From assembly GCF_019973375.1 (NCBI RefSeq), contig NZ_BPTV01000004.1, positions 101,001-165,000 of the forward strand: a stretch of DNA of 64,000 nt. Reading direction: 5' to 3'. The notes below the pieces were generated by a model. The model searched no databases, had not been told where the DNA came from, and was given only the letters and a program-made list of their open reading frames with translations. The stretch comes from Prevotella lacticifex (GTDB lineage Bacteria; Bacteroidota; Bacteroidia; Bacteroidales; Bacteroidaceae). Shown piece after piece: positions 27,130 through 35,910 of the stretch (within the stretch, counting starts at the first letter, position 1; every line of letters begins with the position of its first letter). A program made the translations under genes and the position numbers.

Positions 27130-27235
27130 CCAAACAGATACCATCTCGCGATGGACACCCTTGTCTCTCTGGCTGGACAGTTCCCACTATTAGGGTCTGT
27201 TAGGGACTTACACCCGTTAGCCGGTATACATGCCA
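27130..27235 (-). other. Group II intron domain I remnant
   Basis: The minus strand reads CTAACGGGTGTAAGTCCC, then GACAAGGGTGTCC, ATCGCGAGATGG and TATCTG. This order matches the conserved domain I core of bacterial group II introns (AAGGGTGTCC, CGCGAGG, GGAATCTGAAGGAAG). The following bases diverge, and there is no reverse transcriptase gene. It is a fragment recognised from memory of the family, not a computed match. Confidence 0.45.
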
Positions 27236-27245
27236 GTCGAACCAA

Positions 27246-27283
27246 AAATCCCACGTAACCACAAAGGTTGCGTGGGATTTTTT
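27246..27283 (+). terminator. Strong rho-independent terminator
   Basis: AAATCCCACG(T)AACC pairs with GGTT(G)CGTGGGATTT around ACAAA, followed by TTTT. It is symmetrical enough to act on both strands. No clear plus-strand gene precedes it; it may instead end transcription into the intron remnant. Confidence 0.65.
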
Positions 27284-27479
27284 ATCTTATAAGTCTTTAC
27301 CTAACTCACTCAACTTACTTCCCTCCTCGAATGTAATTTTCCATTGATTATCAGCGGCTTATCAAAAAACATGTCGCAATAATGATCATAATTTTCGTTA
27401 AATACCACCTATTATAGATAAACATCAATAAGGATTTGGAGACGATGACATCCGCCTTAACAAACGATAGCATCATCTG

Positions 27480-28931
27480 TCAATCAACAAAGAGATCATC
27501 GCCTTTGATTTCTCTTGGAATGCGCCGCGAATACATGTTGTCATAAAGTCCTTGCGAGGTTATGAATACAGGGACTACGCTCTTACGTGTTCTGGTAATT
27601 TTTTTGAATATCCGCATCCGACGCTCTATAAGATTGAAATAGCTTTTGTCAATCTCAAATTCAGTCAGACTGTATTTCATTTCACATGCGTTGACGGTAT
27701 TGTCGGAGCGGTCAATAAGCAGGTCAATCTGTGTGCCATGCTTTAAATCCTCATCAGCATCTTTTGGCAATGACTTCGGAGGACGGTAGCTCCAAGAACA
27801 GATTGTGTTTATACTACCGTCAATCCCAAGAGCATGGACAATCTGCTCTACATGATTTAGACAGACAATCTCAAAGGCATAGCCACACCAGCTGCGGTAC
27901 TCTTCAGTCGACTGCATTTTCAGCCAATAGTCTCTCATAAATCCTTTACGACCCTCCATGAATTTGAAATAGAATAAGGAAAAAGGATCTATCAGCTGAT
28001 ATACGGTTTCTTTCTTCGTCTTGCCGAATGGCTGATAGCTGCGGATAAAGTCACACTCCTCTAACTCTAAGAGTTTTGAGGTGAAGTTGCCATTGTTTAC
28101 AGACTTGGTCTCCGCAAGAAGTTCAAGGCGTGTCATTCCCTTGCTCTTCTTTGCCAAGGCCGTAACAATTTCTATGTACGAATCGGCTTTCTTGAACAGA
28201 GCCTTGTAAAGCCTGTCAAATTCATTGGACAGTTCACCACCCCTTGTAAAGCATAATCGGTCTATGTTTTGTGCTACGCTCTGACTCTTTTCAAACAGAG
28301 ACAAATAGTACGCCACTCCGCCGACAGCCATATAGCACTCTATGATTTCCGGCCGCTCATATCTGAAGCCCTGCGAGTGGAAATACTGCTCCGTTTCTGA
28401 GAGAGTGAACGGAGCCAGGGCTATCTCATGTGTTACCCTGTTGTGCAGGCCTCCCCGGGAGTTTATCAGATTGTCGAGCATCCATGTAGTGGCACTGCCA
28501 CAGCCTATCAGCTTAATATCATTGCGGTAGGATGCCCAGTCATTCCAGAAATGCTCCAACTCACGGAGAAAGTTAGACCCCTGCGTATCTATCCACGGCA
28601 ACTCGTCGAGAAAGAGTATCTTCGGGCCGTCCGGCAGACCATCGACATATCTTTCCAATAAGCGGAAAGCTTCACTCCAATCTTCAGCCTTTGTGTCAGA
28701 AGGGGTGAAGTTCTGTAGAGAGCTGCAGAAGTTGGCAAGTTGTTCCTGTGTTGTGGCACCCTCTATGCCTGTCATCCTGAAGGACATTTGCCCTTCAAAT
28801 AGTTCTCTCACCAGAAATGTCTTGCCGACACGCCTGCGGCCGTAAATTGCAATGAATTCAGATCTGCTGTCCGAGACATACTTCTGCAGTCTTTTTATTT
28901 CTTCTTTTCTTCCGATTATTTTTTCTATCAT
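27480..28931 (-). CDS. AAA ATPase with C-terminal DUF234-type nuclease-like domain
   Basis: A 483-residue soluble protein from MIEKIIGRKEEI. The Walker A motif is YGRRRVGKT and Walker B is ILFLDELPW, with a winged-helix region in the middle. The C-terminal part has GTQIDLLIDRSD followed by ACEMKYS, an Asp-(x)-ExK pattern seen in PD-(D/E)XK-like folds. This family is widespread in Bacteroidetes and archaea, often near mobile DNA, and its function is unsettled. I prefer the ATG at 28929-28931 because the promoter and operator array lie directly upstream of it. A related N-terminal stub lies at 16066-16149 and another family member at 50677-51993. Confidence 0.82.
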   Translation of the reverse strand: MIEKIIGRKEEIKRLQKYVSDSRSEFIAIYGRRRVGKTFLVRELFEGQMSFRMTGIEGATTQEQLANFCSSLQNFTPSDTKAEDWSEAFRLLERYVDGLPDGPKILFLDELPWIDTQGSNFLRELEHFWNDWASYRNDIKLIGCGSATTWMLDNLINSRGGLHNRVTHEIALAPFTLSETEQYFHSQGFRYERPEIIECYMAVGGVAYYLSLFEKSQSVAQNIDRLCFTRGGELSNEFDRLYKALFKKADSYIEIVTALAKKSKGMTRLELLAETKSVNNGNFTSKLLELEECDFIRSYQPFGKTKKETVYQLIDPFSLFYFKFMEGRKGFMRDYWLKMQSTEEYRSWCGYAFEIVCLNHVEQIVHALGIDGSINTICSWSYRPPKSLPKDADEDLKHGTQIDLLIDRSDNTVNACEMKYSLTEFEIDKSYFNLIERRMRIFKKITRTRKSVVPVFITSQGLYDNMYSRRIPREIKGDDLFVD

Positions 28932-28943
28932 ATTATTGTGCTT

Positions 28944-29033
28944 TTGGCGCAAAGTTAGCAAAAAACTAAGATTGCGCCAAAATTTATCTTATGTTTTTGG
29001 CGCAATCTGCCATTTTTTAGCAGATTGCGCCAA
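28944..29033 (-). promoter_or_regulatory. Promoter with four-copy operator array
   Basis: TTGGCGCAA or its complement occurs four times in alternating orientation (28944-28952, 28972-28980, 28997-29005, 29025-29033). On the minus strand a full promoter, TTTG-N20-TAACTTTG (-7 at 28950-28957), overlaps the two proximal copies. The distal pair also forms a perfect 14-bp inverted repeat, TTGGCGCAATCTGC. This layout suggests repression of the ATPase gene, perhaps by its own product or a nearby regulator. Confidence 0.65.
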
Positions 29034-29134
29034 GAATAAACAGAAAGTTGATGTAACTTACGCATATATAAATGCCTGTCTTGCCAAAATAGATAACTAA
29101 ACTCAACTAGTCTTATAATATAATTGAGTCAAAA

Positions 29135-29305
29135 TCATATCGAAAACTTAGATTTTGGACGAGTTTCAGCATCAAACTCACGATATACTTTTAAGCTGTC
29201 TTCATAATCCTTACGCTCTTTTGGAGTATAATGTGCTATTTCTGCCTGTTCGAACAAGCGGTTAGCAGACATTTCACATAGTTCCCGAAGACTGTTATCG
29301 TTCAT
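29135..29305 (-). pseudogene. C-terminal remnant of a PD-(D/E)XK (Rpn/transposase-family) nuclease
   Basis: A 56-codon frame begins MNDNSLRELCEMSANRLFEQ and continues with AEIAHYTPKERKDYEDSLK and a basic tail. This is the typical C-terminus of Rpn-type nucleases (FTPEERREYEDSLK pattern). The catalytic N-terminal domain is absent; the ISL3-like element lies 69 bp beyond its start. Confidence 0.6.
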
Positions 29306-29413
29306 GACTTTTTAGCTTTGAGTTTATAGTTGTAAATATACAATTTCTTTTTTGAATAACACCGAATAATTTTGGCGCAGGGGGATTTTTCCGTGGATGC
29401 CCCCTGCACTCGC

Positions 29414-30496
29414 CTAACCAAATATCGTGAAACAGCGGAACATGAAGAAGGGAAGGTCACTGACCCCATGCACCTGAGCACGCAGTCCCTTAATCTTTGA
29501 GTTGAGCGACTCGGCTGGCGCATTCGTTGACCTGTTGTTGAAGAAGTTTAGCACATACTCCTCTTTGGCCTTGATGGTGTCACGTACTGATATGATTTCC
29601 CGAATGCGGGTTCTTCCGACATTCTTGTACCACTTATGGAGCGCTTTCTTTGCACTCTTCCTGTCCTTTTTCTTGCTGAAGATGTTGCGCAGGGCGCAGA
29701 GCAGACCGTATGCAGCCTTCATCTTTGGCTCAATCTCAAAGAGCAGGCGCATTTCCTCCTTCTGGAAGTCAGTCCAGTCATTGTGGTTTTTCGTCAGCGG
29801 GTATCTTACGTGCGTCAGCAAGTCGGCTTTGGTCTCTCCATTGCTGAGTTTCTTCGGCTCAAACTTTTCATTCTTCCGCTTGCGCGGCCTGCCGAGGCGT
29901 TTGCCGTTCTTGCTCTTCTTGACCTCATGGGTCTCGGCGTACCTGTCCCTTGCCTTGGCCCGCTTCTCTTGCTGCTTTCTGAACTCCCGCTCCTCTCTCT
30001 TGACCTCGGTCGTGTTGGTGCGCTTGAGCTTCATGCGCATCGCATCAAGTCCCCTGGTCGTATAAAGCTGGATGACATGGAAATGGTCTATAACTATCTC
30101 TGCCTGTGGGAAGGACTTCTTGACAATGCCCATCATGCTGTCGGAGAAGTCCATCGACACCTCCTTGACTTTATTTCGGCTCTCTTCTTGTATCTCGTCA
30201 AAATGCTTCGTCACGTCAGCAACGGTCGTGCCCTTGACTGCAGCTATGAGTGTTCCCTTCTTGCAGTGTCCGTCCCTGTTGGAGAGGAACGTGATCAGGT
30301 CATGGTGAAGCATCGTCTCGTCTATGCACAGTCGCTCGCCCATGTTCTTCTCTTGAAGCACCCACTCACCGGCATGCTCCTTCTGGTCCCAGTCCGTAAA
30401 GCCACTCAGATGCTCCTTGTAGGCACGCCCGAGGTACTTCCCGTCAGTCCGGAAGAAGCGCCCCACGCATTGGGCCGTCACTGGGAAGGCATCCAA
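29414..30496 (-). CDS. ISL3-family transposase, catalytic ORF B
   Basis: A 360-residue DDE transposase with Asp in LCIDETMLH, Asp in EIVIDHFHVIQ and Glu in APAESLNSKIKGLRAQVHG. The first codon of the open frame here is TTG, and there is no good internal ATG near the 5' end. The frame overlaps ORF A by 53 nt, and an A8 run lies at their junction (30500-30507), so B is probably made as an A-B fusion by slippage or frameshifting. Free translation from TTG is the alternative. Confidence 0.85.
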   Translation of the reverse strand: MDAFPVTAQCVGRFFRTDGKYLGRAYKEHLSGFTDWDQKEHAGEWVLQEKNMGERLCIDETMLHHDLITFLSNRDGHCKKGTLIAAVKGTTVADVTKHFDEIQEESRNKVKEVSMDFSDSMMGIVKKSFPQAEIVIDHFHVIQLYTTRGLDAMRMKLKRTNTTEVKREEREFRKQQEKRAKARDRYAETHEVKKSKNGKRLGRPRKRKNEKFEPKKLSNGETKADLLTHVRYPLTKNHNDWTDFQKEEMRLLFEIEPKMKAAYGLLCALRNIFSKKKDRKSAKKALHKWYKNVGRTRIREIISVRDTIKAKEEYVLNFFNNRSTNAPAESLNSKIKGLRAQVHGVSDLPFFMFRCFTIFG

Positions 30497-30884
30497 CCAT
30501 TTTTTTTAAGAAATCCGCAAACTCTACAGAGTAGCAGGTTCCCTCTGCCACAAGAGGCAGGGTTTCAAGGACGACGTTGTGACCGTCTCCGTCCAACCAA
30601 CGACGGCGACGGACATGCAGCAGAACTTTATGCTCGCGTTGTGGGAAGTCATTGAACAAGCGAGGCTCCGTGAAACCGTTGGGCTGAAGGTCATGCCAGA
30701 CCTTGTCACGCAGGTCGCGCTCGTCAAGGTAGATGTGAAGAATACGGATGACGGTGCCTGTTTCGTCCTTCTCGTTAGTAACTTCTTCGTCGATCTTAGT
30801 GATCTCGAAGTAATCAAGGATGCCATCGGGCAGCATGTAACGGACTAATGTTGAGTAGTCGAATGTCGATAGTTTCTTTGCCAT
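30444..30884 (-). CDS. ISL3-like element ORF A
   Basis: A 146-residue protein starting MAKKLSTFDYSTLVRYMLPD, with a basic RRRRW segment near residue 93 where ISL3 N-terminal DNA-binding regions lie. The frame of ORF B is entered if one A is lost or skipped within TTAAAAAAAATGG, giving KKWLDAFPV across the junction. Without slippage it ends after 146 residues. Confidence 0.75.
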   Translation of the reverse strand: MAKKLSTFDYSTLVRYMLPDGILDYFEITKIDEEVTNEKDETGTVIRILHIYLDERDLRDKVWHDLQPNGFTEPRLFNDFPQREHKVLLHVRRRRWLDGDGHNVVLETLPLVAEGTCYSVEFADFLKKMVGCLPSDGPMRGALLPD

Positions 30885-31203
30885 GCTGCAAAGGTAACAT
30901 AGTTTCCCGACATCAGCAACGCTGTTTCACTATATTTTAGTTAGGCGAGTGCAGGGACATCCACGGAAAAATCCCCCTGCGCCATAATTTTTGTTTTTAT
31001 TCGTGACGACTTTTGGATAACCCATTTTCACCATCGCGAGTTCCTTACTAAAGGCTTTAAAAAGATTAAATCCGAATAGCTTTCGAGAAGTCGAAGTTAG
31101 TAATAACTTTATTAGTAACAAAGTTATTACTAACTCTCCGATTATTCAAAATAGTCATTCTATGAAACAGAAAGAATTCCGAATGAACCAAGGGCTCTTT
31201 CAT

Positions 31204-31320
31204 TTAACTCGGCATAGAAGACAATATGTCACAATGTAATCCATTTAAATGAATGTGGCGGCAGGCATAAACGCCCGAAGGCGGTTTTTCAACCGCCAAG
31301 CTCTTAATACCTTCTGTCAT
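31204..31320 (-). CDS. Divergent 38-codon frame inside the ISAs1 element
   Basis: It starts MTEGIKSLAVEKPPSGVYA and stops at TAA 31204-31206. Its first codons match, in inverted orientation, the in-frame bases just upstream of the transposase (EGIKSLAVEKPHLLIRD). A perfect -7 box TACCTTTG (minus, 31400-31407) lies upstream. It may be a transplanted 5' end rather than a functional peptide gene. Confidence 0.4.
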   Translation of the reverse strand: MTEGIKSLAVEKPPSGVYACRHIHLNGLHCDILSSMPS

Positions 31321-31483
31321 AATTTTTATACTTTTGAAGAGGGGGTTTGGTGTATTTGTGAGATTAATGCACTATATGCCCCCTCTTCTTTTTGCGCTAC
31401 AAAGGTACAAAATAATTCACTAATAACCAAATAATTACGCACTTTTATCATCTCGTATGGAACTTTTTCTTCCATAGAAGGGA

Positions 31484-32673
31484 TTAAGAGTCTGGCGGTT
31501 GAAAAACCGCATTTGCTGATCCGAGATTTGTTAAATTTTATCAACTCAGTACCAGATTATCGGAGGATGAACAAAGGCAACTGTAAGCACAAGTTGTCCG
31601 ACATGCTTCTACTGGTTATTTTGGCCAGGGTATGCGGCTGCGAGACCCGCAAAGACATTGTGACCTTTGGAACGGTCCATTTGAGCTACTTGCAAGACCG
31701 CCTTGGCATTCTTGCTAAGGGATGTCCGTCAGAACCCACACTTTGCAGGATGGAAGATGGGATTGACGACGTTACTTTGGCTTCTTTGGTTTCGGCATTG
31801 TCACGAAAATACATGTCGGAGCATGATGGAACAAACAGACGGCATATCGCAATTGACGGCAAGTTCATGCGGGGTACGGAAATTGGCGACGGACGCTCTC
31901 CTGATGTTGTGACTGCTTTCAGCGTGACCGACCGGTTGCCGCTTGACACTGAAATGTGTGAGGTGAAAAGCAATGAGATAAAGGCTGTGCCCAAAATCAT
32001 AGAGCGGGCTGACTACATGAATGGATGCGTTATAACTGCGGATGCCATGTCGTGCCAAAGTTCTATCATCAAAGGCATCGTCGGGAAGGGAGCTGACTAT
32101 CTTATTGCGCTGAAAGCCAACCAGAAAGCAGCAAGATGGTCGGTAGAGGACGCTGTGCCTACGCTGCATCCTAACGACGAATGGAAGACGGAGTGGGAAC
32201 TTGCCCACGGGAGGCTGTACCAACGCCGATGCCGTGTATATTCAGACATATCCGGTATCAAGGCGCTTGAAAAATTCCTCAATGTCAAGGCTGTGATTGC
32301 CATAGACACGCATACGATTGAAAAGAAAAGCGGAACGGAACAAAAACAGACGAGGTACTATATAACCAGTTTGGAAGAAAGGGCACAGACTTTGGATCGA
32401 ATCAGCCGCATGCACTGGGGAATCGAGAACAATCTCCATTGGACGCTGGATGCAAGAATGCGCCAGGACCGCACAAAGAGAAAAGAAACAAAGTCGGCCA
32501 GAAACTTGGACTCGATCCAGAAGCTTGTTTATATCATCTACACCATAGCCTCCAAAAAGCACCTGCCAGAGACCATCAGAAAGAGGAAAGAACTCTTTAA
32601 AGTCAAGTTCTCAGCCATTGCATCTTACGCCAAGAACAGCTTGGCCTATGCTATTTCTCTTCTCAGTCTGTAG
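31484..32673 (+). CDS. ISAs1-family (H-repeat type) transposase
   Basis: A DDE transposase with an IAIDGKFMRG motif (first Asp), ITADAMSCQ (second Asp) and HWGIENNLHWTLD (Glu). The residues IKSLAVEKPHLLIRDLLNF lie in frame upstream of the TTG at 31513, and the matching inverted copy has an ATG at the equivalent place, so the true N-terminus probably begins near 31480. No ATG is seen there; ATA or ATT may be used, or the start may be lost. From the TTG the length is 386 residues. Confidence 0.88.
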
Positions 32674-32860
32674 AGGTCGTTAATTTTGAGGGATATATAA
32701 TAAGCCCTAAGCTACATCCAGCTTGGGTAGGGGATACTTTATCCATTGGTCATCAGACCTTTACTACAAATAGCATTTCTGCGGTAAAGCGGAGACTGAG
32801 CAACAATCATGCCATGTCAGTCTAAATTTAAATGAAAGAACCGTACGAATGAACCATTAA

Positions 32861-33407
32861 CTATTTCAAATGTAGTAAGCTCCAATGATCTTTATACCTA
32901 TATTCGGCGTCGCATGTGGCTGTATTTTGATTCGTGATTGACGGATGATTAACTTTCAGAGTGTTCCCTATAAATTTTGCTTCTGCACATCCATCAACAA
33001 CACAAGAAATATTATTGTTTCTAGTATTGATACGGTAAACGACGATATTTATTATGTAGCCTATTCCACAATTACTCTGCTCTCCTATAAAATATAGGTT
33101 CCCATTGATAAGTTTCTTGTCAACTATATCATCAATAACGGCATCGGTCTTATATTTTTTTAGAATTTCATCCTCGTCTTTAGCCAAAATAATAGACTTA
33201 TTATCAGTTTCATCTCGCACAAGTGAATATGACCTTCCACCAATATTAGAAATTGGTATTTCTTCTGAACTATAAGATTGAGTAGATAAATCTTCGCTTG
33301 CTGACGGATCAGGCTGTTGAGTGTTCCCTGATTCATTATTACTAGTGGCTTCCGTATTCGATTCATTCTCTTCCACGGATTGGTCATTAATATAAGTATT
33401 TGATGAT
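32861..33407 (-). pseudogene. 3' part of the IS-split zinc-ribbon/DUF805 gene
   Basis: This fragment reads TYINDQSVEENESNTEATSN, a long Ser/Glu/Asn linker, then a compact domain from about ISNIGGRSYSLVRDE to HWSLLHLK and a TAG at 32861. Removing the IS and one copy of its 9-bp duplication joins it in frame to the C-terminal SKSSN of the gene at 35111-35896. It is therefore the downstream half of one ancestral gene. A stand-alone start (MEENESN at 33376) may still allow expression. Confidence 0.8.
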
Positions 33408-33581
33408 AGGCTGTCAAAAATTTAGTCAGTTTTTATACTCATAATTGCTTTTGATTTACAAGGATTTATTCTTAACTTATATAAACATATTTCATAGTAT
33501 ATATTAACTTTAATAATTTGCATAAGTCATTGAATATTAGTACCTTTACATAGAAAATATAACAATGTAAAGTAAAATATT

Positions 33582-33866
33582 ATGACAAAAGAAAGTGCAA
33601 AAATAAAGAGACTGGAAGCATTACTCGCTAAGAAGAACGAGAAGGAAAAGGCAGCATCGGCTAAGATTAAAAAATTAGAAGCTTCAATTATGGCTAAAGA
33701 CAAGAGTAGTAAAAAATGGAAAGACAAGTACAAGGAGTTGAAGAAGGAGAGCAAGGCCAAGGATACAGAGCTCAAAAAAAAACGTCGTTTGAGTCTGAAC
33801 ACGACGGAGGAATTGTTCGACTTGCTTTCACGCCAGTTAAAGGACACTCATTCTGGGCGGAAGTGA
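33582..33866 (+). CDS. IS ORF A, coiled-coil protein
   Basis: A 94-residue, lysine- and glutamate-rich protein that is almost all predicted coiled coil (LEALLAKKNEKEKAASAKIK and the following heptads). An A9 run at 33774-33782 lies where it overlaps ORF B. A -1 shift there would fuse the coil to the transposase. The last 25 or so codons after the run are probably not the main product. Confidence 0.65.
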   Translation: MTKESAKIKRLEALLAKKNEKEKAASAKIKKLEASIMAKDKSSKKWKDKYKELKKESKAKDTELKKKRRLSLNTTEELFDLLSRQLKDTHSGRK

Positions 33867-35098
33867 TAGCTTTGGCCGTGTGCATGTACATCCGCATGGG
33901 ATGCGGATTTCGTTCAATCGTCAACGGATTGGAGTTATTCAATGACTTTCTCGGCGGTGCCCTCGGTGTAATACCATCACACCAGACAATTGAGAATTGG
34001 CTGCTCAAGGCTGGTATCGTAGAGTATCTTGACTCATGTAATAAGTTCAGAGGGAAGGAATACTCTATCATTATAGACGAGAGTATCACCGTCGGAAGTC
34101 AGAAGTTGCTGGTTATTCTCGCAGCTCCAGCACAGCACGAGGGCAAGACATTGAAGCATGGGGATGTCGAGGTGCTGGCAATGGCTGTATCGTCATCATG
34201 GAAAGCCGGAGACGTAGAAAGGGAGATAATAAAACTGAAGGACAAAATCGGAAAGACTCCAAAATATATTGTCAGCGACAACGGGCATAATCTCAGGAAG
34301 GGAGCAGAGTTAGCTGATGTCCCGCGCCATCGAGACATCAGTCACACGATTGGTCTTATTCTTGAGGACGAATACAAGGAAAGAACTGATTTCAAGGAAT
34401 TTATGGATATAATGAACAAGAAGAGATTGTCATATCAGCTTACCGCTAACGCATATCTGCTCCCGCCAAAGTTACGGACCATATCGAGGTTCATGAATAT
34501 GTCAAAGTGGGTGGAATGGGCTTGGGCCATACTCCAAGTCTATGACGATCTTGGCGAAAGCCAGAAGGCTGCCTATACGTTTGTGCTTGACTATAAGGAG
34601 CTAGTTACAGAGCTCTACCATGTAATGGAAACAGTTGACGTTGTATTCACGAAAGTAAAGAAAGAAGGTCTTTCGCATACCTCTGCAAAGTACTGCAAGG
34701 ATTACATCTGGATCAATCTGTTGCGGAAGGACGAAATAGCAGAAGGATGCAAAAGAGTCGGTCGTGCCATAAGGCGTTACATAAATGAAGAGTGCGCCCT
34801 TCTTAAATCAAAGGACGAATGCCACAACATCACGTCGGATATCATAGAATCAACTTTCGGCGTTTATAAAAGCATACAGCCGAAAAACAAACACTGTGGG
34901 ATAACGCCCATAGTTCTGGCCTTGCCTCTGTACGGAAAAGTTACGGACAGCAAAAAGAGAAGAAAGATTGACTTCAAGGAGAAAATGGAATGCGTGAGAA
35001 TGGCTGATATAAAGGATTGGAAAGAAATGACTCTGCTTGACAATTGGCAAGTAAGGAGAATGTTGGACCTCAAAAGTAAGAAACGAAAAACGGCTTAA
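33716..35098 (+). CDS. IS ORF B, DDE transposase
   Basis: The catalytic part starts near residue 40 of this frame (TPVKGHSFWAEVIALAVCMY). Candidate catalytic residues are Asp in YSIIIDESITVG, Asp in KYIVSDNGHNLRKGA and Glu in SDIIESTFGVYKSIQ. The first 35 or so codons in this frame (MERQVQGVEEGEQG) are the shadow of the ORF A coil, so the true protein is likely an A-B fusion by -1 frameshifting at the A9 run. The length is about 430 residues from the shift. Confidence 0.8.
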   Translation: MERQVQGVEEGEQGQGYRAQKKTSFESEHDGGIVRLAFTPVKGHSFWAEVIALAVCMYIRMGCGFRSIVNGLELFNDFLGGALGVIPSHQTIENWLLKAGIVEYLDSCNKFRGKEYSIIIDESITVGSQKLLVILAAPAQHEGKTLKHGDVEVLAMAVSSSWKAGDVEREIIKLKDKIGKTPKYIVSDNGHNLRKGAELADVPRHRDISHTIGLILEDEYKERTDFKEFMDIMNKKRLSYQLTANAYLLPPKLRTISRFMNMSKWVEWAWAILQVYDDLGESQKAAYTFVLDYKELVTELYHVMETVDVVFTKVKKEGLSHTSAKYCKDYIWINLLRKDEIAEGCKRVGRAIRRYINEECALLKSKDECHNITSDIIESTFGVYKSIQPKNKHCGITPIVLALPLYGKVTDSKKRRKIDFKEKMECVRMADIKDWKEMTLLDNWQVRRMLDLKSKKRKTA

Positions 35099-35110
35099 AT
35101 TTTTGACAGC

Positions 35111-35896
35111 CTAATTTGATGACTTAGAATCCTGACTATTCTTATCTAAAGCACCGACTACATTTTCTGTATCATTCTCTTTGCTTTTTTGCAACGTGTT
35201 ATGAACCTTTACAAATCCACTAACATAAAATAATATAGTCAGAATAACAGCAATTATAACTATACATATATCCTTCTTGGTAACATTATTACTATGTTCT
35301 TCTATATAACCTTGAGAAGGGCCATATAAATTGTCTTTATCACTTTCTTTTGCCAAGAAATATGCCAATATAGCCACGCCAATGACTGGAATTAAAGACA
35401 CAAACCAGAGTATTCCGTCTTTGCCTACGTCATGTAGACGCCTAGTACCAGCAGAAAGTAGAGGTATGCCTATAACGAGGTTATATACCATACAAATCAT
35501 AGTGACTTTAAAAAGGAATCCTGAGGAATTATTAGCTTCAAATACCATAAAAATGAGAAGAAAAGCATAAAATATCACACTGGCAATAAGGGTTAGTAAG
35601 AAGAAATACCAAAATTCGGGTCTACTTGCTCTACCCTCGAATATAGGCCATTTATGAATACAAGTTTTTATTGCTTCAATAAATGACATAGAAGTAGTAG
35701 CTGTATCTATATCATTATCGCCATTAACTATACGTTCTTCGTCTGTTTGATCTTCATCATTATTTTGAGTATTTTCTTCTATGGAGGATGTCTTGGTAAC
35801 ATCTTTGTTTAGCCATTCTCCACAATAACGGCACTTAATTGCAGATGCCATGATTGTTTCTCCACAATAAGGGCATACTTTAGTTTTCTTATCCAT
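35111..35896 (-). pseudogene. 5' part of the IS-split zinc-ribbon/DUF805 membrane protein
   Basis: It begins with the cluster's shared double zinc ribbon (VCPYCGETIMASAIKCRYCG, Cys at positions 8, 11, 23 and 26), then an acidic linker. A DUF805-like unit follows (SRPEFWYFFLLTLIASVIF, RRLHDVGKDG, YGPSQG), with four to five membrane segments including one near the end. The stop codon TAG arises inside the IS end. Before insertion it continued in frame into 32861-33407. The truncated form could still be made and inserted in the membrane. Confidence 0.8.
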
Positions 35897-35910
35897 ATGA
35901 CAATTATAAT

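Larger units (their letters stand above)
29374..30983 (-). mobile_element. ISL3-like insertion sequence
   Basis: A 1610-bp element with perfect 26-bp terminal inverted repeats (29374-29399 and 30958-30983, beginning GGCGCAGGGGGATTTTTCCG). It is flanked by an 8-bp direct repeat, ATAATTTT, as expected for ISL3. It carries two overlapping transposase frames. Confidence 0.92.
31191..32846 (+). mobile_element. ISAs1-family insertion sequence
   Basis: A 1656-bp element flanked by a perfect 10-bp direct repeat GAATGAACCA (31181-31190 and 32847-32856), as expected for ISAs1. The ends share CTTTCATTTAA in inverted orientation. It lies just 3' of the interrupted zinc-ribbon gene. Bases 30984-31190 outside it hold no gene. 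Confidence 0.88.
33408..35113 (+). mobile_element. Unclassified two-ORF insertion sequence
   Basis: A 1706-bp element with TAGGCTGTCAAAA at the left and TTTTGACAGCCTA at the right. It is flanked by a perfect 9-bp duplication ATTTGATGA (33399-33407 and 35114-35122). It is inserted in, and opposite to, a zinc-ribbon/DUF805 gene. I cannot assign it to a named IS family. Confidence 0.9.
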
